From: Amycolatopsis alba DSM 44262
GTDB taxonomy: Bacteria > Actinomycetota > Actinomycetes > Mycobacteriales > Pseudonocardiaceae
Direction: 5' to 3'
DNA length: 64,000 nucleotides
Assembly: GCF_000384215.1 (NCBI RefSeq)
Contig: NZ_KB913032.1
Coordinates: 8,331,605 to 8,395,604 of the forward strand
The notes under the pieces are model-generated. The model had not been told where the DNA came from. It made no database searches and was given only the letters and a program-made list of their open reading frames with translations. Positions 52,828-61,972 of this stretch are shown here, piece after piece; position 1 is the first letter of the stretch; every line of letters begins with the position of its first letter. Position numbers and translations under genes: made by a program.

Positions 52828-54533
52828 AGGAAGGCCTCCCTGTCGGACAGCAGATAGTCGCGAAGAACCGAGACCATCTCGTCGAGGTAGTGTTCCCGGT
52901 CCTGCGGGCTCCAGAAGTACATCTGATGCTCGTCAGCAGGCGAGTAGTACTTCAGGAACACATTCCTGGTGCAGACGGGGATGTAGGACCCCTTCCGGTC
53001 GCGGTCGAGAACCGCAGCCCGTTTGACCGCGAACACCGAGTTGCTCAGCGCGCTGTTGTCACCCGCGTCGAGCAACGCGAGGTTGGCGATCGAGTCCATT
53101 CCACCGTCGCTCGAGTCCGCCCCGACCGAGAGCAGCTCGGTGAGCCGGAGTTCCAGCGGACGGAAGTCGGCCGCGGCGATGACCGGCTTCGCGAGCACCT
53201 CGTCCACTTTGCCCAGGATCGGTTCCTTCTCGGCCTGGCCGATCTCGTCGAGCGCCACCAGTGCCCGGCGATGCAAGCGAAGCCATTCCTTCCACTGCTC
53301 CGCGCGGTTGAGCCGTTCCGCGTTCTGCGCGTGCACGTGCTCCAGGGACCAGGCGCCGATCGCGTGTTCCCGGAACGAATACCGCTCCGAGGAGTGCTTG
53401 CGCCGTCGCACGGTCTCGATGTTCATCAGCAGCAACGCCCGAGGCGCCTTGTCGCTGTGGTAGCTCAGGTCCCGCAGGCCGGCCTCGGAGAGCGCCAGGT
53501 CTTCGCGGATGAGCCTGTCGAGCTCCGCCTCGAACCGCGACTTCGGCTTGTCCTTGGAGAGCTCGATCAGGTCCCTGAACGAGGTCCGCCGGGTGATGAG
53601 GAAACCGATCTTGTGGAAGAGGCTCCGGCTCTCGAACCATCCGAGCACGAGAGAGTGCAGGTCGACCACTTCGTTCCAGACCTCCTGAGGGGCGGCCTCG
53701 ATCCGCTCCCGAAGAGTCTCGAACGTATGGAACGGCGGACGGCTCCGGCCGGTGGGACCGCCCGCGATCGTGTCCAGCAGCAGACTGATGTGCGTCGGGT
53801 CCTGCGCCCCCTTGCCGGTGATGAACGCCCACAACTCCGGATCGCGCAGATCTCGCTCGATGACATCCCACTGCGCCGCGATCTCGAGCGCGCGATCGGT
53901 CACGCCGACGCTGCCGCGGCTGCGTGACAGCAGGAGGGCCTTCACGAGCTCGGCATCGGTCAGCGGGATGCGGCCGACGTTGAGCCGGGTGAAGAGCGTC
54001 GCCGCGTCCAGATCGCCGACGGCTTCGTACCAGATCACCCGGACGTGTTCGAAGAGCGCGCCATAGAACTTGTTGGCGACATACTGGCGCCGGCTCCCGC
54101 GGTCGTCGAACCAGGCGGCGATACACCGATAGGCCTCGTGGATGTGGAAGAAATCGATGTTCTCCTGGCTCCGTCCAGGATCGAGCTCCTCCAGGTACGC
54201 GGCGCTGTCCACTCGCGTCTCGTATCGGAGGCTGTAGTCGGCGCCCGAACTCTGCAGCCCCGCGGCCTTCATGTACTGGAAGATCAGGAACAGTGTCGTG
54301 AGCCGCTGCTGACCGTCGACCAGCTCCCATTCCTCGCCATACCGCTTCACCACCACCGGCTGCAGGTAGTACGGCCTGTCACGGCTTCCCCAGATGTCGT
54401 CGAGCAGCCGCCGTACCTCGACCTCGCCCCACCGGTAGCCACGCTGGTACGCGGGAACGTAGAAGCGCCCGGAAATATCGCCCACGAGCAGGGGTTCCAA
54501 AGAGGCTTCGCCCGCTGATGTCGTCACAGCCAC
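52824..54533 (-). CDS. DUF262-DUF1524 protein with HNH motif
   Basis: A protein of about 569 residues. N-terminal DUF262: VPAYQRGYRWGEVEVRRLLDD and WELVDGQQRLTTLFLIFQY. C-terminal DUF1524 (HNH-like): SLEHVHAQNAERLN, then IANLALLDAGDNSALSN and FAVKR, the H-N-H-type residues. GTG 54533 or 54527 is taken as start because homology begins there; upstream sequence is inside another gene's remnant and the ribosome-binding site is weak. Together with the neighbouring DUF262 gene it makes a two-gene restriction-type module (inference). Confidence 0.85.
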   Translation of the reverse strand: MAVTTSAGEASLEPLLVGDISGRFYVPAYQRGYRWGEVEVRRLLDDIWGSRDRPYYLQPVVVKRYGEEWELVDGQQRLTTLFLIFQYMKAAGLQSSGADYSLRYETRVDSAAYLEELDPGRSQENIDFFHIHEAYRCIAAWFDDRGSRRQYVANKFYGALFEHVRVIWYEAVGDLDAATLFTRLNVGRIPLTDAELVKALLLSRSRGSVGVTDRALEIAAQWDVIERDLRDPELWAFITGKGAQDPTHISLLLDTIAGGPTGRSRPPFHTFETLRERIEAAPQEVWNEVVDLHSLVLGWFESRSLFHKIGFLITRRTSFRDLIELSKDKPKSRFEAELDRLIREDLALSEAGLRDLSYHSDKAPRALLLMNIETVRRRKHSSERYSFREHAIGAWSLEHVHAQNAERLNRAEQWKEWLRLHRRALVALDEIGQAEKEPILGKVDEVLAKPVIAAADFRPLELRLTELLSVGADSSDGGMDSIANLALLDAGDNSALSNSVFAVKRAAVLDRDRKGSYIPVCTRNVFLKYYSPADEHQMYFWSPQDREHYLDEMVSVLRDYLLSDREAFL

Positions 54534-54540
54534 GCATGCT

Positions 54541-54786
54541 AGTGAAGGGGTCCGACAAGAACACCTCCTGGCCGGTCGGCGCTGGCTCGGCAAACTCGGT
54601 CCGGGCTGGATCGCCGACGGCGAGCACGGGTTCACCCTTCTGGCGCTCGGGCAGGACCGCACCCGTCTGGTGCAGACCGAGCGTTTCACCGGCGTGGCCG
54701 TCCCCTTCGCGGAAAGTACGCTGTGGGAAACAGAACGCCACTTCGATGCCATGAACCGCACGCTCGCCATCCGTGCGGCCTCGTGA
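54541..54786 (+). pseudogene. 5'-truncated SRPBCC-domain gene remnant
   Basis: In the frame ending at TGA 54784-54786, the DNA encodes RRWLGKLGPGWIADGEHGFT, then LGQDRTRLVQTERFTGVAVP and HFDAMNRTLAIRA. This is the C-terminal half of an SRPBCC/polyketide-cyclase-like protein. The N-terminal half is absent and the homologous stretch begins exactly where the DUF262 gene starts on the other strand. No start codon with a ribosome-binding site fits. I read it as a gene interrupted by insertion of the DUF262 pair. Confidence 0.75.
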
Positions 54787-54820
54787 GTGCGTAACGGGTT
54801 CGGCGACCTCTTCGCGGCGC

Positions 54821-54860
54821 GATCCAGGGGCCTGCCGACGCGACGGCAGGCCCCTGGATC
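54821..54860. terminator. strong hairpin, 16-bp stem
   Basis: GATCCAGGGGCCTGCC, eight-base loop, and the perfect complement ending at 54860. It is 35 bp after the SRPBCC remnant's stop and before the aldo/keto reductase, as expected for the terminator of the former gene. Confidence 0.8.
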
Positions 54861-54972
54861 GTATCCGCAGCAGGGTAGGACTGCCTTTCCCAGGAAGTTC
54901 TTTCCCTTATCCCCGGCTCGCGGTGATCGCAGACTTGCTTTCGACAACCGATCACGAGCACAGGAGGCCACG

Positions 54973-56034
54973 ATGTCGCTCACCCTCGACACGTACCGGC
55001 TGCTGGGCCGCTCCGGGCTGCGGGTCTCCCCGCTGGCGCTGGGCGCGGCGACCTTCGGCACCGAGTGGGGCTGGGGCGCCGAGCAGGACGACGCGCGCAA
55101 GCTGTTCGATCTCTACGTCGAGCGCGGCGGCAACTTCATCGACACCGCGAACACCTACACCGACGGCAGCTCCGAGCGGCTGCTGGGCGAATTCACCCGC
55201 GAGAACCGCGAGAGCCTGGTGCTGGCAACGAAATACTCGACGCTGAGCCGGCCGGGCGATCCGAATTCCGGGGGCAGTCACCGCAAGACCTTGTTCGCGT
55301 CGGTGGAAACCAGTCTGCGACGGCTGAACACGGACTACCTCGATCTGCTCTACCTGCACGTGTGGGATTTCACGACGTCGGTCGACGAGGTCCTGCGCGG
55401 CCTGGACGACCTGGTCCGCCAGGGCAAGGTCCTGTACGTGGCGATGTCCAACGTCCCGGCCTGGCAGGTGTCGCGTATGCAGGCGATCGCCGATCTGCGC
55501 GGCTGGTCGCCGCTGGTCGCGCTGCAGGTCGAATACAACCTGGTCCAGCGCACCGCGGAACGGGACCTGATCCCCATGGCACGCGAGCTGGGGCTGGGAG
55601 TGATCCCGTATTCACCGCTGGCAGGCGGGGTGCTCGCCGGCAAGTACAGCCGTGACGACCTGACCGCGGCGAAGGCCGACGCCGACGGCACCCGCAAGGG
55701 CTTCAACATCGCCAACGGCGACGTCACCGAACGCAACCTCGCGATCGCGGACGTCTTGAAGGAGGTCGCCACGGAGATGGGCCGCCCACCCGGCCAGGTC
55801 GGACTGGCCTGGACCCTGCAGAACCCTGGCGTGACGGCACCGATCATCGGCGCGCGCACCCCCGCGCAGCTGGAGGACAATCTGGGCGCGCTGGAGGTCG
55901 GCTTCACCGCCGCCCAGCTGGCCCGCCTCGACCAGGCCAGCGCGATCGAACTCGGTTACCCGCACGACCTGCTCGCCAGCGACAGGGGCCGCGCGTTCAA
56001 CAGCGGCGATCTGTCGATCGAAACCCGCGGCTGA
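54973..56034 (+). CDS. aldo/keto reductase
   Basis: A 353-residue NADPH-dependent aldo/keto reductase. RLLGRSGLRVSPLALGAATFG begins the barrel; FIDTANTYTDGSSERLLGEF contains the catalytic Asp and Tyr, LATKYS the Lys, and LYLHVWDF the His. The C-terminal ARTPAQLEDNLGALE is the cofactor region. ATG 54973 is preceded by AGGAGG. It stands alone and converges with the FAD-linked oxidase. Substrate unknown. Confidence 0.92.
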   Translation: MSLTLDTYRLLGRSGLRVSPLALGAATFGTEWGWGAEQDDARKLFDLYVERGGNFIDTANTYTDGSSERLLGEFTRENRESLVLATKYSTLSRPGDPNSGGSHRKTLFASVETSLRRLNTDYLDLLYLHVWDFTTSVDEVLRGLDDLVRQGKVLYVAMSNVPAWQVSRMQAIADLRGWSPLVALQVEYNLVQRTAERDLIPMARELGLGVIPYSPLAGGVLAGKYSRDDLTAAKADADGTRKGFNIANGDVTERNLAIADVLKEVATEMGRPPGQVGLAWTLQNPGVTAPIIGARTPAQLEDNLGALEVGFTAAQLARLDQASAIELGYPHDLLASDRGRAFNSGDLSIETRG

Positions 56035-56051
56035 TACCCGGCCGATCACCA

Positions 56052-56066
56052 CGGACCGGCGGTCCG
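56052..56066. terminator. short hairpin between convergent genes
   Basis: CGGACC-GGC-GGTCCG forms a six-base stem between the aldo/keto reductase stop (56034) and the FAD oxidase stop (56086). Weak, supported mostly by position. Confidence 0.4.
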
Positions 56067-56085
56067 GCTGAGCGACGACCAGCTC

Positions 56086-57441
56086 CTACGCGCCGTCGTC
56101 GACGAGCCGCAAGCCCTGCCCTGGGTTGAGCAGGTTCGTCGGCGAGTACTGCGCCTTGGCCTCGGCGAGGAGGGGCCAGGACGAGCCGAAGTGTGCACGC
56201 CAATCCGCGGTGGATCTCGGTATCGCGGTCGACGGATAGGTCTTCCCGCCGAGCGCGCGCACCTTGCGGTGGAGGTCCACGTTGAGCTCGATCAGCCGTG
56301 CGTTGTGCAGCGGATCGATCGGGGAACCGGTGCGCAGCAAGGAGAAGAGCCATGCCAGTTCACCGTCGGGCACCTTGAACAGCGGTGTCTTCAGCCGGTC
56401 GGTCCGCACGGGGTAGAGCAGGATCAGCCCCAGGGCCCCCAGTTCGGTTTCGCCGGTGGCGGCGAGTGTTTCGGCCACGACCTGCTCGACCGCGCTGTCC
56501 GGGAGGAAGGTGTCGATCCACGGATGCGGGTGAAACCAGCTGCCTTCCGCGCGCAGCAGTGCCTCGCCGTCCGCCACGCGATTCAGGAAGTCGAAGTAGG
56601 TGGTGTCCAAGGTTTCCGCGTCGAGGAAGCTCAGGGAGCTCAGGAGCGCTTCCTGGTCGGGGGAAGCGGGCGGCGTGTAGTACGCCACCGCCTCGAGCAT
56701 GTACCGCCAGGTGCCGTCGACGGGAAGGGGCTGGCCTTCCACGTAGTCGAACCGGCCGTCCCGGACCACCTCACGCTGGTCCGCCAGGAACGCGGGCAGG
56801 GAGTCGTAGAACAGCTTCCAGCGCCGTGCCCGTGCCGGAGCCGGTGTCAACCGCAGGGTGGCCCGCGTGATCACCCCGCATTGACCGAGCCCGCCGCGCA
56901 TGGCGTCGAACAGTTTCCGGTTGTCGTCACGGGAACAGGTGATCACGTCGCCGGTACCGGTGACCACTTCCAGTTCCGCCACGGTGTCGGTCTGCATGCC
57001 GTGGTGGTGCGCGGCACCGCCCACCCCGCCGATCACCAGTGTGCCGCCGACGGTCACGTCCAGGTAGTCGGTGAGGGCAGGCGGTGTCAGGCCGTGCGGG
57101 AGAGTCGCGTCGAGGACGTCGCGCCAGCGGGCTCCCGCGTCGACGGAAACCAGGTCACCCGTGACCGTCCGGCGGGGCGGGAGCGAGGTCATGTCCAGCA
57201 CGATCCCGCCGGAGGCCTGGCCTTGACCGTACGGCGAGTGCCCGGCGCCCCGTGCGGCCACCGGTATGCCCCGCGCGACGGCGAACCGGAGCACCACGGC
57301 GACGTCGGTGACCGACGCGGGCCGCACGACCAGCCTGGGCCTGGCGTGCACCAGATCTCCCCAGTCTTTTCCGGCGCCGTCGAGGTCCGCGTCGTCGGTC
57401 AGCACCTCTCCCGCGATGGCGGGCAGGATCTCGTCGCTCAT
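56086..57441 (-). CDS. cytokinin-dehydrogenase-like FAD-linked oxidase
   Basis: A 451-residue flavoenzyme with an N-terminal PCMH FAD domain (VHARPRLVVRPASVTDVAVV, then VAARGAGHSPYGQGQ, in which the GHS histidine is the expected covalent flavin site). The C-terminal substrate domain contains FKVPDGELAWLFSLLRT, which resembles the cytokinin-binding domain of cytokinin dehydrogenases. It could oxidise cytokinins or another amine or sugar-like substrate. No export signal is visible. It is the last gene of a leftward group with the SDR, ROK and MFS genes. Confidence 0.82.
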   Translation of the reverse strand: MSDEILPAIAGEVLTDDADLDGAGKDWGDLVHARPRLVVRPASVTDVAVVLRFAVARGIPVAARGAGHSPYGQGQASGGIVLDMTSLPPRRTVTGDLVSVDAGARWRDVLDATLPHGLTPPALTDYLDVTVGGTLVIGGVGGAAHHHGMQTDTVAELEVVTGTGDVITCSRDDNRKLFDAMRGGLGQCGVITRATLRLTPAPARARRWKLFYDSLPAFLADQREVVRDGRFDYVEGQPLPVDGTWRYMLEAVAYYTPPASPDQEALLSSLSFLDAETLDTTYFDFLNRVADGEALLRAEGSWFHPHPWIDTFLPDSAVEQVVAETLAATGETELGALGLILLYPVRTDRLKTPLFKVPDGELAWLFSLLRTGSPIDPLHNARLIELNVDLHRKVRALGGKTYPSTAIPRSTADWRAHFGSSWPLLAEAKAQYSPTNLLNPGQGLRLVDDGA

Positions 57442-57472
57442 TCCCGCACGGTATCGGCAATTCCCTGGACGC

Positions 57473-58186
57473 CTAACCGGTCGGTTCGGGCAGGGCGGCG
57501 GTCATCGCGCCGTCCACGGTGACGGTCTCACCGGAGACGAGACGCGCCTGATCACCGAGCAGGAACGCGATCACGCGCGCGATGTCGTCCGGCTGAGCGA
57601 GCTCGCCGAGCGGCTGCACCCCGGTCAGCGCGTCGCGAGTGGCCGCGTCCCGCCAGCGATGCTCGTTACGCGGCACCATGACGAACCCTGGCCGGACGAC
57701 GTTGCACCGGAGCCCGCGCGGTCCCAGTTCCACCGCGGCCGCGCGGCCGAGAGCCTCCAGCGCGGCCTTGGCCATCGCGTACGGCGCCTGCCCTCCCCAG
57801 GCCAGACCCGCGTGGATCGAACTGACCAGCACCGCGGCGCACGGCCTTCCCCCGGCACGGGCCACCAGCTGCTGCAACGGCTCCAGCGCGGACACCGCGC
57901 CGACGTCCAGCACCCTGCGCAGCGCGTCCGTGGTCTGCTCGGCGAAGGGGGCACGATGCTCACTCAGCAGACAGTGCACCAGCCCGGTCACGCTGCCGAG
58001 CGCGTCGAACGCGGCCCCGATCACGGCGGGATCGGTCGCGTCGCCGCGGATCCACGGCACACCGGTCCGGTCGGCCGGTGGTGGCGCGATGTCCACCACC
58101 GCGACCCGCCGTCCCTCCGCCGACAGCGCGCGCACCACCGCCGAGCCGATACCGCCCGCGCCGCCGAGCACCACCACTCCGCTCAT
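57473..58186 (-). CDS. short-chain dehydrogenase/reductase
   Basis: A 237-residue classical SDR. VVVLGGAGGIGSAVVRAL binds the nucleotide, VSSIHAGLAWGGQAPYAMAKAAL holds Ser and the YxxxK pair, and VRPGFVMVP follows. ATG 58186 follows GAGAGGGA. Coded 31 bp upstream of the oxidase and 13 bp downstream of the ROK gene, so part of the same group. Probably a sugar or polyol oxidoreductase (inference). Confidence 0.88.
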   Translation of the reverse strand: MSGVVVLGGAGGIGSAVVRALSAEGRRVAVVDIAPPPADRTGVPWIRGDATDPAVIGAAFDALGSVTGLVHCLLSEHRAPFAEQTTDALRRVLDVGAVSALEPLQQLVARAGGRPCAAVLVSSIHAGLAWGGQAPYAMAKAALEALGRAAAVELGPRGLRCNVVRPGFVMVPRNEHRWRDAATRDALTGVQPLGELAQPDDIARVIAFLLGDQARLVSGETVTVDGAMTAALPEPTG

Positions 58187-58199
58187 GGCCACATCCCTC

Positions 58200-59330
58200 T
58201 CATTCGGTGATTCCGGTGGTGAGGAAGGCGCGTACGACGAGTCCCGCCGCCGCGGTGACGAGGGGATTCGCACCGGAACGCGGGACGACCAGCGACCGCG
58301 GCGGAGCCGTCTCGACGCGGTCGCGCACCGCGTCGAGCCATCGCTCCGAGGGCGCACCGCTCCCGCCGAGGATGATCATGCTCGGGCGCATCAGGTCGTA
58401 CACCGTGTCGGCCACCACGGCCACCTGGGCACTGCGCGCTTCGAGGAGCCCGATCGCGACCGGATCCGTGTCCGCGAGCCGGATCAGGTCCGTCAGCGAG
58501 GTCACCGCGAGCCCGGCGGATCGAGCGGCGGCGAGCAGGGCCACATCCGTCCCGCACTCACCGAAGCGCGCGTGACCGCCGCCGGTCAGATCGGGTACGA
58601 GGATCCGGCCGAAGTTGCCCTGGATGACACTGTCCGGGCTCGTCGTCGGCCTGCCGAGGAATCCTGTCTCCGCGACGTTGCCGATGAACAGGTACAGCAC
58701 GCTGTGTCGGCTCGGCCCTGCGCCGAAGGTGAGCTCGGCGCCCAGCAGCGCGGGAACGTTGGCGTCCACCACGACTTCGAGCCCGGTCCGTGCCCGCAAC
58801 CGGTCGGCGACCTGGACGTCGGCCCAGCCCAGGACGTCGTTGCGGACGACCCGGCCGTCCGCCCGGTTCACCTCACCGCCGACGGTCACTCCGATGCCCA
58901 GCACCGGGCCCGGCGCGGAGCCCGCCATCTCGGCGGCCAGTTCGGCGGCGCGCCGCAAGGTGGCGGCACTGTCCGCCGGATCGCGGTTCTCGGCTCGTGT
59001 CCCGATGCCGCGACCGGCCAGATCGGTCAGCCCGACCGTGGTCAGCTCCAGGCCGAGGTGCACGCCGACCGCGTACCGGGCGGACCGGTCCAGCTCCACC
59101 GGCACCCGTGGCCTGCCGAGCCGGGTGGACCGCTCGGCGAGTTCACGGACGATTCCGGAGGACAGCAAAGGCTCGATGATCCTGCTGACACTGCCGTGGT
59201 TGAGCGACAGCTCCTTCGCGATGTCACCGCGCGCCAGCGGACCGCGCTGTGCCAGCAGCTGAAGCACGGCGGCGGTGTTGGCCTGCCTGGCCTGGCGCGG
59301 CCGGGTTCCGCTGAAGCCCGAGTCGTTCAT
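58200..59330 (-). CDS. ROK-family (NagC-type) repressor
   Basis: A 376-residue protein. The N-terminal winged HTH (RQANTAAVLQLLAQRGPLARGDIAKELSLNHGSVSRI, split by the turn) is joined to a ROK sugar-binding domain. That domain shows GIGVTVGGEVN and the zinc-type cysteine/histidine region around FGECGTDVALLA. ATG 59330 is used; GTG 59336 overlaps the MFS stop (GTGA) and is a good alternative. ROK regulators sense phosphorylated or free sugars and control adjacent uptake genes, here the MFS gene. Confidence 0.88.
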   Translation of the reverse strand: MNDSGFSGTRPRQARQANTAAVLQLLAQRGPLARGDIAKELSLNHGSVSRIIEPLLSSGIVRELAERSTRLGRPRVPVELDRSARYAVGVHLGLELTTVGLTDLAGRGIGTRAENRDPADSAATLRRAAELAAEMAGSAPGPVLGIGVTVGGEVNRADGRVVRNDVLGWADVQVADRLRARTGLEVVVDANVPALLGAELTFGAGPSRHSVLYLFIGNVAETGFLGRPTTSPDSVIQGNFGRILVPDLTGGGHARFGECGTDVALLAAARSAGLAVTSLTDLIRLADTDPVAIGLLEARSAQVAVVADTVYDLMRPSMIILGGSGAPSERWLDAVRDRVETAPPRSLVVPRSGANPLVTAAAGLVVRAFLTTGITE

Positions 59331-59332
59331 CG

Positions 59333-60673
59333 TCACGCGGGCTTCCCGGACTCGACACCGTTGGTTTCCTCGAGTTCGGCACCGGTGGTGGCCAGCCACG
59401 GCGACACCAGCACGATCACCGCGCTGACCAGGAACGCGCAGGCGTACCACGCGACGACGGTGATGCCGTGCTTCTGCGCCAGCATGGGCGCCAGGAACAC
59501 GTTGAGCGCGATCGCGAGCCGGGTCACGCACTGGGCGATCCCGGATCCCAGGCCCCGCAGCGAAGTGGGGAACGCCTCGGTGCTCCACACCCAGGACAGC
59601 ACGCCGGGGCCGAACCAGGTCAGCATGGCGTACACGACCCAGAAGGCCACCAGTCCGACGCCTGCCCGCTCGCCGGTGAACGCGATGCCCAGCCCTGCGG
59701 CGAACACGCCCAGACAGGTCCACACGCCCAGCCAGCGCCGGTTGACGCGGTCGATGATCGCGGCGCCCGCCACGACGGCGATCAGCCCCACCACGAAACC
59801 CAGCAGGGAGAAATACAGGGTGTCGGAGACGCCGATGCCGGTACTGCTGATGATCAGCGGTCCCGCGACCGTCGCCACCGCGCCGCCGAACGCCTGGATC
59901 GCGAAGAACGCCGTGACCGTCGCCAGCCGCCGCCACGCACCGCCTGCCAGCAGCATCCGGTAGCTCCGCTTCTCCACGACCTCGCGTTCCGGCGGTTCCA
60001 ACCCGAGCGCGTCGTAGATCCGCCGCGCCTCCTCCACCCGGCCGCGCGCGCTCAGCCATCGGGGCGACTCCGGCAGGAACTGCCGCGCCACCAGCACGGC
60101 GGCCGCGGGCAGCGCGGCCAGGCCGAACAGCCACCGCCACGTCTCGTCGCCGAACAACGGCCGCAGCGCCAGCGCGAGCAGCACCGACGTGATGGCACCA
60201 CTGAGCCACATCATGTTGGGCAAGCTGCCAGCGATCCGGCCTCGGCGGGTTTTGGGCGCGATCTCGGCGAGGAACGCGTGCGAAGTCGGGATGTCCATGC
60301 CCACCGCGACCCCGAGCACGAATCTGGCCGCGACCAGCTGCCACACGTCATGGACGAACGCGGCGGCCAGGGACGCCACCACGAAGACCACCAGGTTGAT
60401 CATGAAGATCAGCCTGCGGCCGAACCGGTCGGACAGATCACCGAAAACCACCAGGCCGAGCGCCGTGCCCACGAACGCCGCCGCGGTCACGAGCCCGACC
60501 TCGGACGCGGTGAGGTGGAACGACGGCTTGAGGAACAGGACGGCGGCGCCGATGACGAGCAGGTCGTAGCCGTCGATGAACTCGCCGAACGCGACCAGCC
60601 TGCCGGTCCAGTTCCGCACGAACCGCGCCCGCCGCGGTGACATCGACGGAGCGCTCGCAATGCCCGACACCAT
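59333..60673 (-). CDS. MFS transporter, sugar-porter type
   Basis: A 446-residue major facilitator with about 12 hydrophobic helices. GEFIDGYDLLVIGAA near the start, FGDLSDRFGRRLIF (the D-R-x-G-R-R loop after helix 2) and PESPRWLSARGR (the PESPR signature of sugar porters) place it in the metabolite:H+ symporter/sugar porter group. ATG 60673 is preceded by GGAGG. It is the first gene of the leftward group with ROK, SDR and the oxidase. Not adjacent to the BGC, so export of the BGC product is unlikely. Confidence 0.9.
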   Translation of the reverse strand: MVSGIASAPSMSPRRARFVRNWTGRLVAFGEFIDGYDLLVIGAAVLFLKPSFHLTASEVGLVTAAAFVGTALGLVVFGDLSDRFGRRLIFMINLVVFVVASLAAAFVHDVWQLVAARFVLGVAVGMDIPTSHAFLAEIAPKTRRGRIAGSLPNMMWLSGAITSVLLALALRPLFGDETWRWLFGLAALPAAAVLVARQFLPESPRWLSARGRVEEARRIYDALGLEPPEREVVEKRSYRMLLAGGAWRRLATVTAFFAIQAFGGAVATVAGPLIISSTGIGVSDTLYFSLLGFVVGLIAVVAGAAIIDRVNRRWLGVWTCLGVFAAGLGIAFTGERAGVGLVAFWVVYAMLTWFGPGVLSWVWSTEAFPTSLRGLGSGIAQCVTRLAIALNVFLAPMLAQKHGITVVAWYACAFLVSAVIVLVSPWLATTGAELEETNGVESGKPA

Positions 60674-60775
60674 CAGGTTTCCTCCCCACACCGCGCATTT
60701 TGTGCGACGAACACCAAACTACGGCTCCCCCGGCGGGCGCCGACGCTTTCGGGGACTATCGGCCAGCCGAGGCGA

Positions 60776-60835
60776 GCCGATCAGGCAATCGCCCGATCGG
60801 CCGGGTTCACGACCGATTTGTACGGATCTTGTACG
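60776..60835. promoter_or_regulatory. inverted and direct repeats between MFS and Tat-protein genes
   Basis: The 213-bp divergent gap contains GCCGATC at 60776 and its complement GATCGGC at 60795, spaced 12 bases. It also contains two direct copies of TTGTACG at 60818 and 60829, spaced 11 bases start to start. Possible operators for the ROK regulator or another regulator. Confidence 0.4.
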
Positions 60836-60886
60836 AGCTTGAAGAATCTTCGCCCGGACGGCCAACCTCGACGAAGGCGAGCGCTC

Positions 60887-61891
60887 ATGCCCGAGCAGGT
60901 GCACCAGGACCTTGTCGGATCCACGTTCTCCCGGCGTTCGCTGCTGCGCGCCGGCGGTGGTCTCGCCGCGACGACGGCGCTGCTCGGCACCGGCGCGACG
61001 TTCGCCGGACCGGCGTCGGCCGCGATCACCGCGGTGCCGGCGTCCAAGCGGTTCGACCTCACCGAGCCGTCCTACGACGAGTTCCGCAGCAAGCTCCTGC
61101 ACGAGTCGCACCACGTGATGCAGGGGTTCGCCTTCGACAACCAGAACGTGCGCATCTTCATCGTGAACGCCCGCAACGGCGGGACCGGGGACGACCTCTG
61201 CGTCACCCAGGTCAACTTCTCCGGGGAGATCCTGGGCTCGATGCATCTCGACAACGCCGGGCACGGCGTGTCGATCGGCGTCGAACCGGTGGGCACCGAC
61301 TCCTACATCTGGATGGAATGCGACTCGAACGGCCCCACCGGTGACGGTCGCGGGACGGCGCTGGCCAGGTTCAAGTTCGTCAACGGTGGCAGGCCTTCGG
61401 TGAAGAAGTTCCTCACCGGCAGCGACACCATCACCTGCGCCACCGATCCGATCACCAAGCGGATCGCGGTACGCCGCAAGGAAGGCGGCAAGATGTTCAT
61501 CAGCGTCTACCCGCTCGCGTCGGCCGCGGCCGGTGACTTCAGCGCACCGCTGGCGCACTTCGCGCAGCCCGCGCTGGCCGATACGCCGGTGACGTTCCAG
61601 GGATACACGATCCACGGCCAATATCTGTACACATTGGACGGCACCGGCCACGAGAACCCCGCGGACATCAACTCCTACGTCACGTGCATCGACATGAACA
61701 CCGGCAAGGTGAAGAGCCGCGCGCTGACCAAGGCGGGGCAGTCGCTGGTGTACCGCGAGCCGGAAGGCCTCGGGATCTACCGGAGCCTTGCCGGGGAAAC
61801 CCGGCTGTACCTGGGCTTCGGGTCGCGCAGCAGCATGGGTGACATCAACCGCTACGCGAACCTTTTCTACAAGAACGTCCTCATCGACTGA
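60887..61891 (+). CDS. Tat-exported TagC-like propeller protein
   Basis: A 334-residue protein with a twin-arginine signal (TFSRRSLLRAGGGLAA, then a hydrophobic run ending in GPASAA, residues about 13-47). The mature part (HHVMQGFAFDNQNVRIFIVN, MHLDNAGHGVSIGVEPVG, SYIWMECDS) resembles the phage P68-type receptor-binding/TagC-like beta-propeller proteins found in actinomycetes. It is probably cell-wall or envelope associated; function unknown. ATG 60887 follows GAAGG. Confidence 0.82.
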   Translation: MPEQVHQDLVGSTFSRRSLLRAGGGLAATTALLGTGATFAGPASAAITAVPASKRFDLTEPSYDEFRSKLLHESHHVMQGFAFDNQNVRIFIVNARNGGTGDDLCVTQVNFSGEILGSMHLDNAGHGVSIGVEPVGTDSYIWMECDSNGPTGDGRGTALARFKFVNGGRPSVKKFLTGSDTITCATDPITKRIAVRRKEGGKMFISVYPLASAAAGDFSAPLAHFAQPALADTPVTFQGYTIHGQYLYTLDGTGHENPADINSYVTCIDMNTGKVKSRALTKAGQSLVYREPEGLGIYRSLAGETRLYLGFGSRSSMGDINRYANLFYKNVLID

Positions 61892-61972
61892 ATCCGGTGA
61901 CCGATTTCCGCCATCCGAAAGACGGTGGTGTGCCCGGAGCCTTGGTCGCAGACTGTCGTGGCGAGGTGAGCC

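Noticed and set aside
54518..54754. 78-codon forward ORF
   Set aside because: Wrong frame; the neighbouring frame ending at 54786 shows the SRPBCC similarity.
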